This document shows positions 16,642 through 25,718 of a stretch of DNA of 64,000 nt, piece by piece. Under the pieces are notes generated by a model. The model was not told where the DNA came from. It searched no databases and was given only the letters and a program-made list of their open reading frames with translations. Where the stretch lies: assembly GCA_031376385.1 (NCBI GenBank), contig JANMDQ010000023.1:248001-312000 (forward strand), written 5' to 3'. Both the position numbers and the translations under genes were made by a program. Within the stretch, counting starts at the first letter, position 1; each line of letters begins with the position of its first letter. The stretch is from Aquisediminimonas sp031376385. Lineage in GTDB: Bacteria > Pseudomonadota > Alphaproteobacteria > Sphingomonadales > Sphingomonadaceae.

Positions 16642-16653
16642 GCAATCGTTTGC
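16642..16653. promoter_or_regulatory. LacI-type operator, imperfect copy (GCAATCGTTTGC)
   Basis: This palindrome-like 12-mer lies between the divergent receptor and lacI-type genes. It matches the CAATCGATTGCA-like sites before the sucrase, permease and zwf genes, with one changed central base. Confidence 0.6.
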
Positions 16654-16663
16654 AACAAAAATA

Positions 16664-16677
16664 TGCAATCGATTGAA
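16664..16677. promoter_or_regulatory. LacI-type operator (TGCAATCGATTGAA)
   Basis: A second site 22 bp from the first, containing CAATCGATTG. Paired sites about two helical turns apart are common for LacI-family repressors and could govern both divergent promoters. Confidence 0.65.
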
Positions 16678-16770
16678 ATAATCGCAACCTGTTGCCGATA
16701 TGCCTCTATTTTAGTTGTTTTTCGCGCCAAACATCACAACAAGGGGTGGATAACATGATGAGGGCAACCC

Positions 16771-17784
16771 GTGACGGAAAAGCAGCGCGTTAGGAATATA
16801 AGCGATCTTGCCCGCATCGCGGGGGTGTCGCCGGGCACAGTGTCCCGTGCACTATCTGACACTGGCCTTATCAGCCAAAAAACGCGAGACCGGATCAAGG
16901 CACTGGCGCGAGAGCATGATTTTCGCCCGAATATCATGGCCCGCAATCTGCGCATTCAGCGCACGGGCGCGATTGGCGTGGTTATTCCGCTGGGCCATGA
17001 GACCGGGCAGCACATCTCTGATCCCTTCTTCATCACGATGCTGGGGCTGCTGGCTGATGAACTGACTGAGCGCGGTTATGATCTGATGCTGTCGCGGGTC
17101 ATTCCCAAGGACGGCGATTGGCTGGATCGGTTTGTGGACTCCGGTCGCGTTGACGGGCTCATTGTCATTGGCCAATCCGACCAATCTGCGACGCTCGACC
17201 GGGTGGCGGCGCGATACCGTCCACTGGTGGTCTGGGGCGGGCATAGCAAGGGGCAGGTACACTGCTCGGTTGGCTCAGATAATTTTGCAGGCGGCGACTT
17301 GGCAACAACGCATTTGATCGAGCGCGGATGTAAACGAATTGCCTTTTTCGGGGACTCGCGTGCGTTAGAAATCGGTCAGCGGCTGGAGGGCTGCAAAGCG
17401 GCTTTGGCAAGGGCCGGGCTGATGGATCAGCTTTCCATTGTGCCGGCGCATTTGGTGGCGGAAGCCGCGCACCCTGACATCGCGGGCTTCCTCACCTCTG
17501 GCGGTGCGCGACCCCAGGGTATTGTTGCGGCTTCAGACGTGATCGCCATGAGTGCCCTGCGGGTGTTGGCTGAGTTGGGCTTAAGCGTGCCGGATGATGT
17601 GCGGTTGATCGGCTATGACGGCCTTGCGCTTGGTGAACAGACAGTGCCCCGCCTGTCCACAGTGAAGCAAGACTTGACCACCGGCGCCCATAATCTGGTC
17701 GACTTGCTCCTTCGCCGGATCGCCGGGGAAGAAACCGGGTCTGTGGTGATGCCGCCTGAATTGGTGGTGCGGCTTTCAACCTGA
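16771..17784 (+). CDS. LacI-family transcriptional regulator of the sugar-use regulon
   Basis: A 337-residue protein from a GTG with GAGGG about seven bases upstream. The N-terminal helix-turn-helix (NISDLARIAGVSPGTVSRAL, residues 9-28) with the hinge MARNLR is followed by a periplasmic-binding-protein-like sensor domain (about 65-337; GAIGVVIPL, DGLIVIG, GIVAASDVIAMSAL, DDVRLIGYDGL). It should bind a palindromic operator and release it on binding a sugar or sugar phosphate. Matching palindromes lie beside its own promoter and before the sucrase, permease and zwf genes, so it is the best candidate for their common regulator. The arrangement resembles SuxR of the xanthomonad sucrose locus, though that is inference. 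Its end overlaps the convergent ROK kinase gene by nine bases. Confidence 0.93.
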   Translation: MTEKQRVRNISDLARIAGVSPGTVSRALSDTGLISQKTRDRIKALAREHDFRPNIMARNLRIQRTGAIGVVIPLGHETGQHISDPFFITMLGLLADELTERGYDLMLSRVIPKDGDWLDRFVDSGRVDGLIVIGQSDQSATLDRVAARYRPLVVWGGHSKGQVHCSVGSDNFAGGDLATTHLIERGCKRIAFFGDSRALEIGQRLEGCKAALARAGLMDQLSIVPAHLVAEAAHPDIAGFLTSGGARPQGIVAASDVIAMSALRVLAELGLSVPDDVRLIGYDGLALGEQTVPRLSTVKQDLTTGAHNLVDLLLRRIAGEETGSVVMPPELVVRLST

Positions 17785-18639
17785 CGCAAGCGCCAAAGCG
17801 CCAAGCAAACCCGCCTGATCGCCTAGACCAGGTAGGCAAACAATCTCCCGAGGGTCACCGCGCGAATAGGCATTGCCAAGCGCAAATGCCTCCGTGCGAA
17901 CGCGATCGATCAGGCCCGGCGTTGCCATCACACCGCCACCCATGATAATCCGGCCAGGTTCGAAAATGGCCTGCATCGTCACGACCGTCTGCGCCAGATA
18001 CCAGGCAATAATGTCATGCGCCGGGTGTTCCTTCGGCAGCTCAGAAAGCGACATTCCCCACCGTGCCTTGATTGCGGGGCCGCTTGCCAGCCCTTCCAGA
18101 CAGTCCCCGTGAAAAGGGCAGATGCCGGGAAAGTCACGGTCATCGGCGTGCCGTGGCAGACGAATATGGCCCATTTCAGGATGGCTCAGGCCGTGCAAAA
18201 TCTGCTCGTTGATGATGGCCCCGCCTCCGATACCTGTCCCGATGGTCAAATAGAGCATCACCTTTTGTCCCTGCCCGGCGCCCCACAGGTATTCCGCTAG
18301 AGCAGCCCCGCCAACGTCGGTGTTGATCACGACCGGGCAATGGCACGCAGCTTTCAGCGGCCCAGCAATGTCGGTCTGGCTCCAATGTGGTTTGGTCGTG
18401 GCGGTGATATGGCCCCAGGTTGGCGAGGCAGGATCAAGGTCAAGCGGGCCAAATCCCGCCACGCCAACTGCGGTGAGTGGGTCTTGGTTCGCAAACCAAT
18501 CGCACATGGCACGCATGGTTTCGCGTGGCGTGGTGGTGGGGATGCGCGCGGTGGCGCGGATATTATCCTTGCCCGTGGCGACGCCCAGCACGAATTTGGT
18601 GCCGCCAGCTTCGACCAGACCATAGAGAGGTGCGCTCAT
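17776..18639 (-). CDS. ROK-family sugar kinase, probable fructokinase
   Basis: A 287-residue ROK kinase. It shows the N-terminal phosphate-binding GLVEAGGTKF, INTDVGGAALAEYLWG with the catalytic Asp108, LTIGTGIGGG at 131-140, and the ROK zinc motif with His158, Cys174, His177 and Cys180 (ICPFHGDCLEG). The shape and length fit Zymomonas-type and Bacillus YdhR-type fructokinases, which convert fructose to fructose 6-phosphate. Its start overlaps the sucrase stop by four bases (ATGA), so fructose released by the sucrase would be phosphorylated by a co-translated enzyme. Mannose or glucose kinase activity is possible, since ROK enzymes can be broad. Confidence 0.85.
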   Translation of the reverse strand: MSAPLYGLVEAGGTKFVLGVATGKDNIRATARIPTTTPRETMRAMCDWFANQDPLTAVGVAGFGPLDLDPASPTWGHITATTKPHWSQTDIAGPLKAACHCPVVINTDVGGAALAEYLWGAGQGQKVMLYLTIGTGIGGGAIINEQILHGLSHPEMGHIRLPRHADDRDFPGICPFHGDCLEGLASGPAIKARWGMSLSELPKEHPAHDIIAWYLAQTVVTMQAIFEPGRIIMGGGVMATPGLIDRVRTEAFALGNAYSRGDPREIVCLPGLGDQAGLLGALALASG

Positions 18640-19790
18640 GAGGCAATGACGTGCGCGGTTTCTCCGTCAAGAGCAAGGCGGAAGCGTGGGGCCGGAACGC
18701 CGCCAAACTGGCTGCGACGCAATTCGGGGTGATCCGTCACGCTTCTGTCGTAAAGGCCCCATAGATCGACAAAACCGGCCACCGTCAAATCGTCTGTCAC
18801 CCACCAGCTGTAGGTTTGGAAAGGTTCCGCCGCCGGATTGGGTGCAACAAGACCACTGCCGTTGAGCGGCATATAAGGGCCTAGAACCGAAGGCGCGACG
18901 GCCCCGTAAAGCCCTGTCGGCCCAATTGGACCCCCATCCGCAAATACTTTCGCCTGCGTTGACCAGAAAAGATAGTAAAGCCCGCCGTGCACAATCACAT
19001 GCGGCCGTTCTTGTTCATTGTTAAGCCCATCACCTGATAGGATGGGCTGCAACAGATCCCACCGATCATGATTGCCAGTGGTTGATCGTGCTATGCCAAT
19101 CACACCGTTCCAGTCGCTTTCTGATTGACCGTCAGACCCAGTGAACAGCAGATAATCCGACCTGCTCACAGGATCGCGGAAATGAGCGGGATCGCGAAAG
19201 CCCTTAATTTGCCCCGGGATGCCCTCGGCGTGATCGACGCGGACATAGTGATACCCGTCGGCTACAAAGCATTCCTGTGGCGGCGTCCAATTCTGCGCAC
19301 GGGCAAGGCCATCCGACACCGTGAGCGGCGCGCTCGTCTGAAAAATACGCTGTTCAAATGTCGGGGGCGTTCCCCGCCGACCAGCGGCAGTGTAGAACGA
19401 TGTCAGCAGGTTCCGATCAGGATCATATAGCGCGGACCCCGCCCATTCACGGCTGCCGGGACAATGGCCATCAGGCAAAAGGTTACCGCAATCGCGCCAC
19501 AGCCCTGCTCGTTCGGTCATCATTCTGATCCGCGCGATATCATGCCGGTCATCAGGGTTGGCGAGGCGCGGCGCAGACAGGATCATCCACACCGCCCAGC
19601 CATCAAACAGCGCAGTTCTGCCGTCGACTGTCTGGACGGGCCATAGATCCCACAGATCAAATTCCGGCAGGATCGGCTCAACATCTGCAACTGTTACCAG
19701 CGGAATGGCGGGCAAGGATTGATCCGCAATCTGGCGCACATGTGACGCCGTCCAAAGCGACGTCTTTTCAAGTGAAGTCACACCGTTCAA
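18636..19790 (-). CDS. GH68 family sucrose hydrolase or levansucrase, intracellular
   Basis: A 384-residue glycoside hydrolase family 68 protein. It has LWDLWPV with nucleophile Asp48, SREWAGS at 113-119, KGFRDP with the transition-state Asp200, NNEQERPH with acid/base Glu261, and GPYMPLNGSGLVAPNPAAEP, which closely resembles the Zymomonas mobilis GH68 enzymes. Family members split sucrose and either release fructose or build levan. No signal peptide is visible (MNGVTSLEKTSLW), so the enzyme appears cytoplasmic and therefore more likely an invertase than a levan maker. The start is uncertain: TTG at 19790 has AGGCGG well placed, while GTG at 19781 is also possible. A CAATCGATTGCA operator lies about 66 bp upstream. 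It is followed by the overlapping ROK kinase gene. Confidence 0.9.
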   Translation of the reverse strand: MNGVTSLEKTSLWTASHVRQIADQSLPAIPLVTVADVEPILPEFDLWDLWPVQTVDGRTALFDGWAVWMILSAPRLANPDDRHDIARIRMMTERAGLWRDCGNLLPDGHCPGSREWAGSALYDPDRNLLTSFYTAAGRRGTPPTFEQRIFQTSAPLTVSDGLARAQNWTPPQECFVADGYHYVRVDHAEGIPGQIKGFRDPAHFRDPVSRSDYLLFTGSDGQSESDWNGVIGIARSTTGNHDRWDLLQPILSGDGLNNEQERPHVIVHGGLYYLFWSTQAKVFADGGPIGPTGLYGAVAPSVLGPYMPLNGSGLVAPNPAAEPFQTYSWWVTDDLTVAGFVDLWGLYDRSVTDHPELRRSQFGGVPAPRFRLALDGETAHVIAS

Positions 19791-19855
19791 CGCATCCGCC
19801 TATGATCTAAAGCCATTTCAATTGCCGTCCATAACTGCTCTGGCAATAAAAACAA

Positions 19856-19867
19856 CAATCGATTGCA
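19856..19867. promoter_or_regulatory. LacI-type operator before the GH68 gene (CAATCGATTGCA)
   Basis: A near-palindromic site in the 96-bp gap between the permease gene end and the sucrase start, within the longer match ACAATCGATTGCAA. It is identical over at least 14 bases to the site at 21325. Confidence 0.75.
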
Positions 19868-19886
19868 AATATAAGAGTGGGCACCA

Positions 19887-21284
19887 TTAGGCTGTAGCAA
19901 GAGCAGCCGCCTTTTTCGGATCGCGCACCCAGATCATCGTCACAGCCGCGCAAAGCAGCAGCACTCCGGCAAAGCCGACGGCGTTACGAGAATCACCACC
20001 GAGCAGACTGTTGTAGAGCAGCGGAAAGGTGAGCGCGTTGATCAACATCGGGATAACAATCATCATATTGAATATGCCCATATACACGCCTGTCCGCTCG
20101 GGCGGGATGGAGCCTGCAAGGATGACATAAGGGTTGCCCATGATGCTTGCCCAACCTAGCCCCATGCCAATCGCGGGAATGATTAGCAGCAGGTTCGCGC
20201 CCAATTGCGGCATGGCCAGTACATTGAAAACACTTGCCAATGCGCCACTCGCAGACGGACCCGCACCAATATTCGGCAGGTAAAGCAGCGTCAGCCCTGC
20301 GGCAGTGAGGCAGAACATATGCATCCGCTTCGGGCCAAAGCGGCGCGCCAACGGCACCATCGCAAAAGCAGCAGCAAAGCCGATCAAATTATAGAGCGCA
20401 CCCATTTGGCCGTTCGTCAACACCGAATCGCGAAATGCCTCTGACGTCTTATCGGTCGTGTCATAGATGGATCGACCAATGGAAAGCACAGCGTAGCTCC
20501 AATAGATCGACAAGCCGTACCATTGAAACAAGCTCATCCATGCCATCTGGCGCATTGCGACGGGCATTTCGCGAATGGCGTGCCAAATCTCACCCAGCGT
20601 TGCACTGACGGTTTTAGGGGCAGCGTCAATTTTCGCTATTTCTTCAGCGGTCAGCGGCAATTCGCGCACGCGCACCACCGACCAAAGGATCGTCGAAATT
20701 GATAGCACAGCTCCGATGAGGAAGGAGACGTGCGTAATGTCAGGAATATTGTGGTCGTCCAAGGCGTTCTTATCCATGCCAAACCAATAGACAAGGATAG
20801 ACGGCGTTAAGAACGCCAAGCTCTGCGCAAGACCGGTAAAGGCACTTTGGCTGAGGAAGCCAATTTCATGCTGATCGGGGTTCAGCCGGTCACTCACATA
20901 GGCGCGGTAGGGCTCCATAGTGATATTATTGCCCGCATCCAGCATCCACAGGAGGCTCGCCGCCATCAACAGGCTTGAAGAGAATGGCATGAAATAGAGG
21001 CCCAAGCTGCAAAGTATGGCCCCGATAAGGAAATAGGGAGTCCGCCGCCCCCAACGCGAATTGGTCCTATCGCTCATCGCGCCAATGATCGGCTGGATCA
21101 GCAAGCCTGTCATCGGCCCTGCCAGCTGGAGGATAGGAAGCGAGGCTTCGTTCGCGCCAAGCCAGCTGTAAATGGGCACCATATTGCCCTGTTGCAGGCC
21201 AAAGCTGAATTGAAGCCCGAGGAACCCCAAGTTCATTTCCATGATTCGCATCAATGATAGATGCGGCTTTGCGACGCTTGTCAT
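19887..21284 (-). CDS. MFS sugar permease, probable sucrose symporter
   Basis: A 465-residue, twelve-helix major facilitator protein. GAMSDRTNSRWGRRTPYFLIG near residue 70 is the glycoside-pentoside-hexuronide and sucrose-symporter version of the MFS loop 2-3 motif, and MEPYRAYVSDRLNPDQ in the fourth-fifth helix region fits the same group. The ATG follows GGGAGGGG. The gene has its own operator at 21325-21336 and stands between the sucrase and the Entner-Doudoroff operon, so it most likely brings sucrose or a similar disaccharide into the cytoplasm for the GH68 enzyme. It resembles SuxC-type permeases in architecture; the exact substrate is inferred. Confidence 0.88.
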   Translation of the reverse strand: MTSVAKPHLSLMRIMEMNLGFLGLQFSFGLQQGNMVPIYSWLGANEASLPILQLAGPMTGLLIQPIIGAMSDRTNSRWGRRTPYFLIGAILCSLGLYFMPFSSSLLMAASLLWMLDAGNNITMEPYRAYVSDRLNPDQHEIGFLSQSAFTGLAQSLAFLTPSILVYWFGMDKNALDDHNIPDITHVSFLIGAVLSISTILWSVVRVRELPLTAEEIAKIDAAPKTVSATLGEIWHAIREMPVAMRQMAWMSLFQWYGLSIYWSYAVLSIGRSIYDTTDKTSEAFRDSVLTNGQMGALYNLIGFAAAFAMVPLARRFGPKRMHMFCLTAAGLTLLYLPNIGAGPSASGALASVFNVLAMPQLGANLLLIIPAIGMGLGWASIMGNPYVILAGSIPPERTGVYMGIFNMMIVIPMLINALTFPLLYNSLLGGDSRNAVGFAGVLLLCAAVTMIWVRDPKKAAALATA

Positions 21285-21324
21285 GCAACCCCTCCCGGTC
21301 TTTTGGGGAGCCTAGTCAGCAAAA

Positions 21325-21336
21325 CAATCGATTGCA
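21325..21336. promoter_or_regulatory. LacI-type operator before the permease gene (CAATCGATTGCA)
   Basis: It lies 41 bp upstream of the permease start, in the 74-bp gap after the PEP-carboxylase-like gene, and has the same extended ACAATCGATTGCAA sequence as the site at 19856. Confidence 0.75.
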
Positions 21337-21358
21337 AGTTTCACTTCAGGGGATCTGT

Positions 21359-24145
21359 TTACCCGTGCGCCCCGAAATGATTGGCGATGGCCGTCGAAAT
21401 CCGAAGCGACAGGGCGTGTGCCTGTTCAATCGGGTCAATATAGGCGCGTTGAATACCGGCATAAGCCTGGGGGCTGCCATCGGGATAGTCCGTGGGTTCA
21501 TTGACTGGAAAATCAGAGATCATTGGCTCCGTCACTGGATAGGCCCGGCGCAGCTGCGCAACAGCCTCATCGATCCGAAGCGTGAAGACCATTTCCAGCA
21601 CATCATCGCGACTGATATCGTTGGACCTTGAAAATGCCGGGATCTGAACGGCACGAAGGAACATATGCTGCATCAGCGCCAGTCTAAGCGCGTGCAGCAC
21701 GCCAAGGCTGCGGCGAGTCTCTTCCCGGCCCTGCATGGGCGCATCATCGGGAATCTGGGCAAGCAAACGGTGGAGCTTCACAGCGTCCACGCGTAACCGA
21801 GAGGCCAACCTGCGGAAAACACCTGTGCGATCATCTTTGGTCAGATATTCGGCCAAGGCAAGGCACGCCGTTTCCAAATGACTTTCCGTGCCGCGATAAG
21901 GGCGGCTGGCCCAATAGGCCGAGTTGAACAATTCGCCGTAAGCTGCAACGGATTTGATGCTGGCCAGCGCATTTGAAGCTCTGATCATGCGAAACAAAGA
22001 TCGCCCTCGGTCTGACGAAACGATCAGTTCTGCAACGGCCTCCACATCATCGCCAGATGCTGTACCTGCGCCTGCAATGACGTTGACGGGGTAGCCCAGC
22101 TGTTGAAGGACGGCATTGTGGGGAATGGCGCGGATTTGCCGCAGGCTCATTTCCCGGTCAGCCGCCAGATCGGATTGACGGCGTGATTTGCGCGATCCGG
22201 TTTCATTAAGCAGGCCCAGACCAAAGGCCGTGATCGCGCGGGCATAGGTGCGTGACAGAAGATAATCGCGCTGAACGCGACGGATGCCCCGATAATAATC
22301 GAGGCTGACATCTGTGCGAGTATAAAAAGGATCAATTGGCGCAGATGCAGCTGGCGCTTCAGCCTCTGCAATCCGCGTCAGCGTAGCAAGCGACAGGGTG
22401 GGCGTCCGAAAGAAGAGATATCCATCGCCGCCTTGAAAACTGGCTTCAATTTCAATGGCTATCCCGGCCTTGGCAAATTGCTCTCTGGCCCAAGGCGACA
22501 TAGGGTAGCGCATACGGTCTGTCATACTGGCCGGATGCGCGCCTCGGCCCATTGATTCACCGTGGGTATTGAAAATCAGGGCTGCAACATCGGTTAGGCC
22601 GTTGGCCGCCATGGCTCGCGCCAATCGACCGTGCAGTCGTTCGATGGCGAGAGCCGCTGGGATCTGCCCCACAAACCGTCCCGCATCGGAAAATCCCGTC
22701 TGAATGGAAACGCGCCCGCGTACCCGGGCATAGTCTTGGTAAGCAGGCTCTGCCAGCAGCGCGTCAACAAAGCGCCCACCATGTTCCAATGCAGTTTCCG
22801 TCTCAAACAATGGGGAGACATCCACTTTATCCGAAATTCCAAACAGCTTCGCGAAATAGAGCGCCGCGAGCACAGCCTGCGGTTCTTCACATTCAGCAAT
22901 CAGCATCCGGATGGGTGCATCGCTGTCGATATGATGAAGAATTTGCACCATTGCGAGAAATTGGCGCAAAGCAGTTGTATTCTCCGTCGCCAGCGCCGCC
23001 AAATTGGATCGCAAGGGCTTTACGTCATTGATGAGGTTTCTCATCCGGTTGAGCGCCGTGCGACTGGCAAGATCCAAACTATTATCAGGGTCAATTCGTC
23101 GCCGGATCGCGTTTGACAGTTGCGAACTGTTCACCCGGAAATGGATCCATCCCATCCCCAACCCGTCCGCCCGCATGGCAGCGGTCAGTGTGAGCAGGGA
23201 TCGCGCGACAGGCTGTTCTGAGACTGCGGCCAGCGCTGTTAACTCAGCCACTACCGGCGCCAGTGTCAGCAACTTGGCGGGATGATCTGCCGTGAACTGG
23301 TTTGCTGCACGCCCAAGTGAAGTGGGATCAGATAGATCATCCGCAAACAGCTGTGCCATTGCACGAGAATGAGCTTCAGCTTCGCGAAGCTGGATCAATA
23401 CAGACGCTGCATCGCCGGAAATGCCTTCAAGAATTTGAGCATAGCCGGCAAGCCGCTCTGCCTTTTCAATCAGGCGGTACCGGATGCTGGTTACCCAGCT
23501 GATATCAGTGCGGCCGTCCATGTCATACCCCACCCAGCTGGCCAGACGGAACGGCATGGGGCGAATTGATTGCCACTGATCTGGCCAATGCTTTGCGGCC
23601 ACATCAAGAATGATGTCCACCAGAACATCCCGCGCGACGCCGGCCTGACGCATCGCCGCCAAGACATCCTCATGTTCGCTGTCCAGCGAGATCACGTCGC
23701 GGGTGCTATCGGTGATGCAGACGGCGGACGCCGATACATCGCCGCTGCCCGCCGCTGCCGCCACAGCATCACTTTGTGCGCGCGGCAATAGGAATGTGGG
23801 GTGGCCCGTGAAGACGGTATGGAGCGTCGGTTTCGTCCACCGTGCCTGAAACGCACCAATGTCCCCAGACGCGGCGCTGGCATCAACCAGTGTACGGAAA
23901 GCAGCATGATTTTCGGCCAAGTCGACAGGGGCCAGCAAATGGTGGAGGCGCGCCGCGCGGCTTTGCAACGCTTCACATTCCAGTTCAGTGACCATGGCGG
24001 CAATGGTGCTGAGCTCGGCTTTGCCGCCTTCCAGATCGCGCGACACATCAAGGCTGAGTTGAAATACTGGATTAAACAGAGGCGTCTCCGCCGTTTGCCT
24101 ATGAAGCTCCTGAAGCCGCGTGCGCAGTGGGGCAGTGCTGGTCAT
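21359..24145 (-). CDS. Phosphoenolpyruvate carboxylase-like protein with altered active-site motifs
   Basis: A 928-residue protein with the length and overall motif order of PEP carboxylase but divergent signatures. TAHPTE of the family is GHPTFLL (His115 kept, Glu lost). The GYSDSAKDAG segment with the catalytic Lys is GFSDAGRFVG (484-493), with Arg490 in the Lys position. The FHGRGG loop is FNTHGESMGRG (525-535), so the usual His and first Arg are replaced. LRAIPW is IRAIPHN. The canonical C-terminal RNTG is absent. The ATG overlaps the eda stop (ATGA), making it the last gene of the Entner-Doudoroff operon. Canonical PEP carboxylase would replenish oxaloacetate from PEP; with these changes either a different activity or a non-catalytic role is possible. 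Confidence 0.8.
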   Translation of the reverse strand: MTSTAPLRTRLQELHRQTAETPLFNPVFQLSLDVSRDLEGGKAELSTIAAMVTELECEALQSRAARLHHLLAPVDLAENHAAFRTLVDASAASGDIGAFQARWTKPTLHTVFTGHPTFLLPRAQSDAVAAAAGSGDVSASAVCITDSTRDVISLDSEHEDVLAAMRQAGVARDVLVDIILDVAAKHWPDQWQSIRPMPFRLASWVGYDMDGRTDISWVTSIRYRLIEKAERLAGYAQILEGISGDAASVLIQLREAEAHSRAMAQLFADDLSDPTSLGRAANQFTADHPAKLLTLAPVVAELTALAAVSEQPVARSLLTLTAAMRADGLGMGWIHFRVNSSQLSNAIRRRIDPDNSLDLASRTALNRMRNLINDVKPLRSNLAALATENTTALRQFLAMVQILHHIDSDAPIRMLIAECEEPQAVLAALYFAKLFGISDKVDVSPLFETETALEHGGRFVDALLAEPAYQDYARVRGRVSIQTGFSDAGRFVGQIPAALAIERLHGRLARAMAANGLTDVAALIFNTHGESMGRGAHPASMTDRMRYPMSPWAREQFAKAGIAIEIEASFQGGDGYLFFRTPTLSLATLTRIAEAEAPAASAPIDPFYTRTDVSLDYYRGIRRVQRDYLLSRTYARAITAFGLGLLNETGSRKSRRQSDLAADREMSLRQIRAIPHNAVLQQLGYPVNVIAGAGTASGDDVEAVAELIVSSDRGRSLFRMIRASNALASIKSVAAYGELFNSAYWASRPYRGTESHLETACLALAEYLTKDDRTGVFRRLASRLRVDAVKLHRLLAQIPDDAPMQGREETRRSLGVLHALRLALMQHMFLRAVQIPAFSRSNDISRDDVLEMVFTLRIDEAVAQLRRAYPVTEPMISDFPVNEPTDYPDGSPQAYAGIQRAYIDPIEQAHALSLRISTAIANHFGAHG

Positions 24146-24756
24146 GATCGCAGCGCAGCGCTGGCCTTGGCTGCGGCTTCGATGGCTTTCACGTCGGGCT
24201 GCCCTTTGCCGACAACCCAGCTGCCGCCGACACAAAGGACAGAGTCTACCGCCAACCAGTCTAGCGCAGTATCAATGCTGATCCCACCTGTCGGACAGAA
24301 TTTGATGCCGCCAAAGGGGCCAGTCAGCGCCTTCAGTGCGGGGATCCCGCCACTGGTAGAGGCTGGGAAAAATTTGAAGTGTGACAGGCCCAGATCAAGC
24401 CCGCGCATGATATCGCCTGCATTGGCAATTCCGGGTAAGAAAGGGGTGCCACTTGCAATCGCTGCTTTCCCAAGAGATTCTGTAAGGCCCGGCGACACGA
24501 TAAATTCTGCGCCTGCGTCGATTGTGGCGCGCAAATCGGCTTCGTTCAGCACGGTACCCGCACCCACAATTGCGCCGGGAACGGACTTCATTTCGCGGAT
24601 CACATCCAACGCGGCTGCCGTCCGCAAGGTCACTTCCAACACGCGCAGACCGCCTGCGACCAGCGCTTGCGCGATGGGAACTGCATGAGCCGCGTCCTCA
24701 ATCACCAGCACAGGGATGACGGGCGATGTGCGCATGATGGTTTCGATGGGCGTCAT
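24142..24756 (-). CDS. eda: 2-keto-3-deoxy-6-phosphogluconate aldolase
   Basis: A 204-residue class I aldolase of normal family length that splits KDPG into pyruvate and glyceraldehyde 3-phosphate, the last step of the Entner-Doudoroff pathway. It shows PVIPVLVI, LRVLEVTLRT with Glu41 and Arg45, GAIVGAGTV, and SHFKFFPAS with Lys128 as the Schiff-base lysine, then FCPTGGIS. It overlaps the glk stop at its start and the PEP-carboxylase-like gene at its end, each by four bases, so it is translated from the same operon mRNA as zwf, edd and glk. Confidence 0.95.
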   Translation of the reverse strand: MTPIETIMRTSPVIPVLVIEDAAHAVPIAQALVAGGLRVLEVTLRTAAALDVIREMKSVPGAIVGAGTVLNEADLRATIDAGAEFIVSPGLTESLGKAAIASGTPFLPGIANAGDIMRGLDLGLSHFKFFPASTSGGIPALKALTGPFGGIKFCPTGGISIDTALDWLAVDSVLCVGGSWVVGKGQPDVKAIEAAAKASAALRS

Positions 24757-25718
24757 GGATGATGTTCCTTGGCAAATGCAGCTGCTGCCCCGAACAGGCC
24801 GGGCTGGGGATGCGTAATAAGTTTGACCGGCAGGCTGGCCATCAACCCTTCAAAACGGCCTTTGGCGCAAAAGCGTTCAGCAAAGCCAGATCGAATCAGG
24901 CTATCCTTTATGCGCAAGCCTAAGCCGCCAGCAATCACGACGCCAGAACCGCCCTGTGCCAAGGCAATGTCGCCAGCAACACTGCCAAGTGATAAGCAGA
25001 ATCGGTCAACCGCAGCGGCGGCCAAGCTATCTTCTCCACTGGTGCCTAGCTGCCACAGGGTCTTATCGTCACGGGCAAGCACCGCGCGGCCCTCAACGCC
25101 CGCCAGCGCCTCATAGATTTCAACTAAACCCGGGCCAGATACGATCCGTTCAACCGAGACCCGGCGATAGCGTTTGCGCAGGCGCGTCAGAACCGCATCC
25201 TCGATGCTATCGAGTGGCGCGAAATCGAGATGCCCGCCTTCAGTTGCCTGAACATGATAGCTTCCACCGCCGCGCCAAATATGCGCGACACCAAGGCCTG
25301 TGCCGGGACCAATGATGCTGATTGTGCCGGTTTCGGGAAGGGAAATGTCCGGGCCAGTAAGATGAAGAAAATGCTCAGGATCCGCCTGCGCAACGGCGTG
25401 ACCAACAGCTTCAAAATCATTGACGAGGCTATAGTGATCAACCGCCAGCTTTTCCTTAATCAGGGCGGGGCGGATGACCCACGGGTTGTTGGTGAATTTG
25501 ATGATGTCGCCCTGTACCGGGGCCGCAATGGCAATGGCGATGGCGCGGGGCAGGCTTGCTACGCTTCGACCAAAATCCTCCCACGCGGTCTGGAAACTGG
25601 CGTGTTCTGATGTTTTGAGGGTCGTGGCGTTACCAAGAGAAATAACGCGACCGGCATCAACCTCAGCCAGCGCGAACCGGGCATGAGTGCCACCAATGTC
25701 TACCGCAACAATCTGCAT
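24753..25718 (-). CDS. glk: Glucokinase
   Basis: A 321-residue protein of the bacterial Glk family (distinct from the ROK kinase upstream) that phosphorylates glucose with ATP. Features are VDIGGTHARFALAEV at the N-terminus, IAIAAPVQGD, the NDFEAVGHAV segment carrying the catalytic Asp, GPGTGLGVA and TEGGHLDFAP. The ATG at 25718 overlaps the edd TGA by one base; a TTG immediately upstream is an alternative start. It feeds glucose released by the GH68 enzyme to the neighbouring Zwf and Edd. The stop overlaps eda (ATGA). Confidence 0.94.
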   Translation of the reverse strand: MQIVAVDIGGTHARFALAEVDAGRVISLGNATTLKTSEHASFQTAWEDFGRSVASLPRAIAIAIAAPVQGDIIKFTNNPWVIRPALIKEKLAVDHYSLVNDFEAVGHAVAQADPEHFLHLTGPDISLPETGTISIIGPGTGLGVAHIWRGGGSYHVQATEGGHLDFAPLDSIEDAVLTRLRKRYRRVSVERIVSGPGLVEIYEALAGVEGRAVLARDDKTLWQLGTSGEDSLAAAAVDRFCLSLGSVAGDIALAQGGSGVVIAGGLGLRIKDSLIRSGFAERFCAKGRFEGLMASLPVKLITHPQPGLFGAAAAFAKEHHP

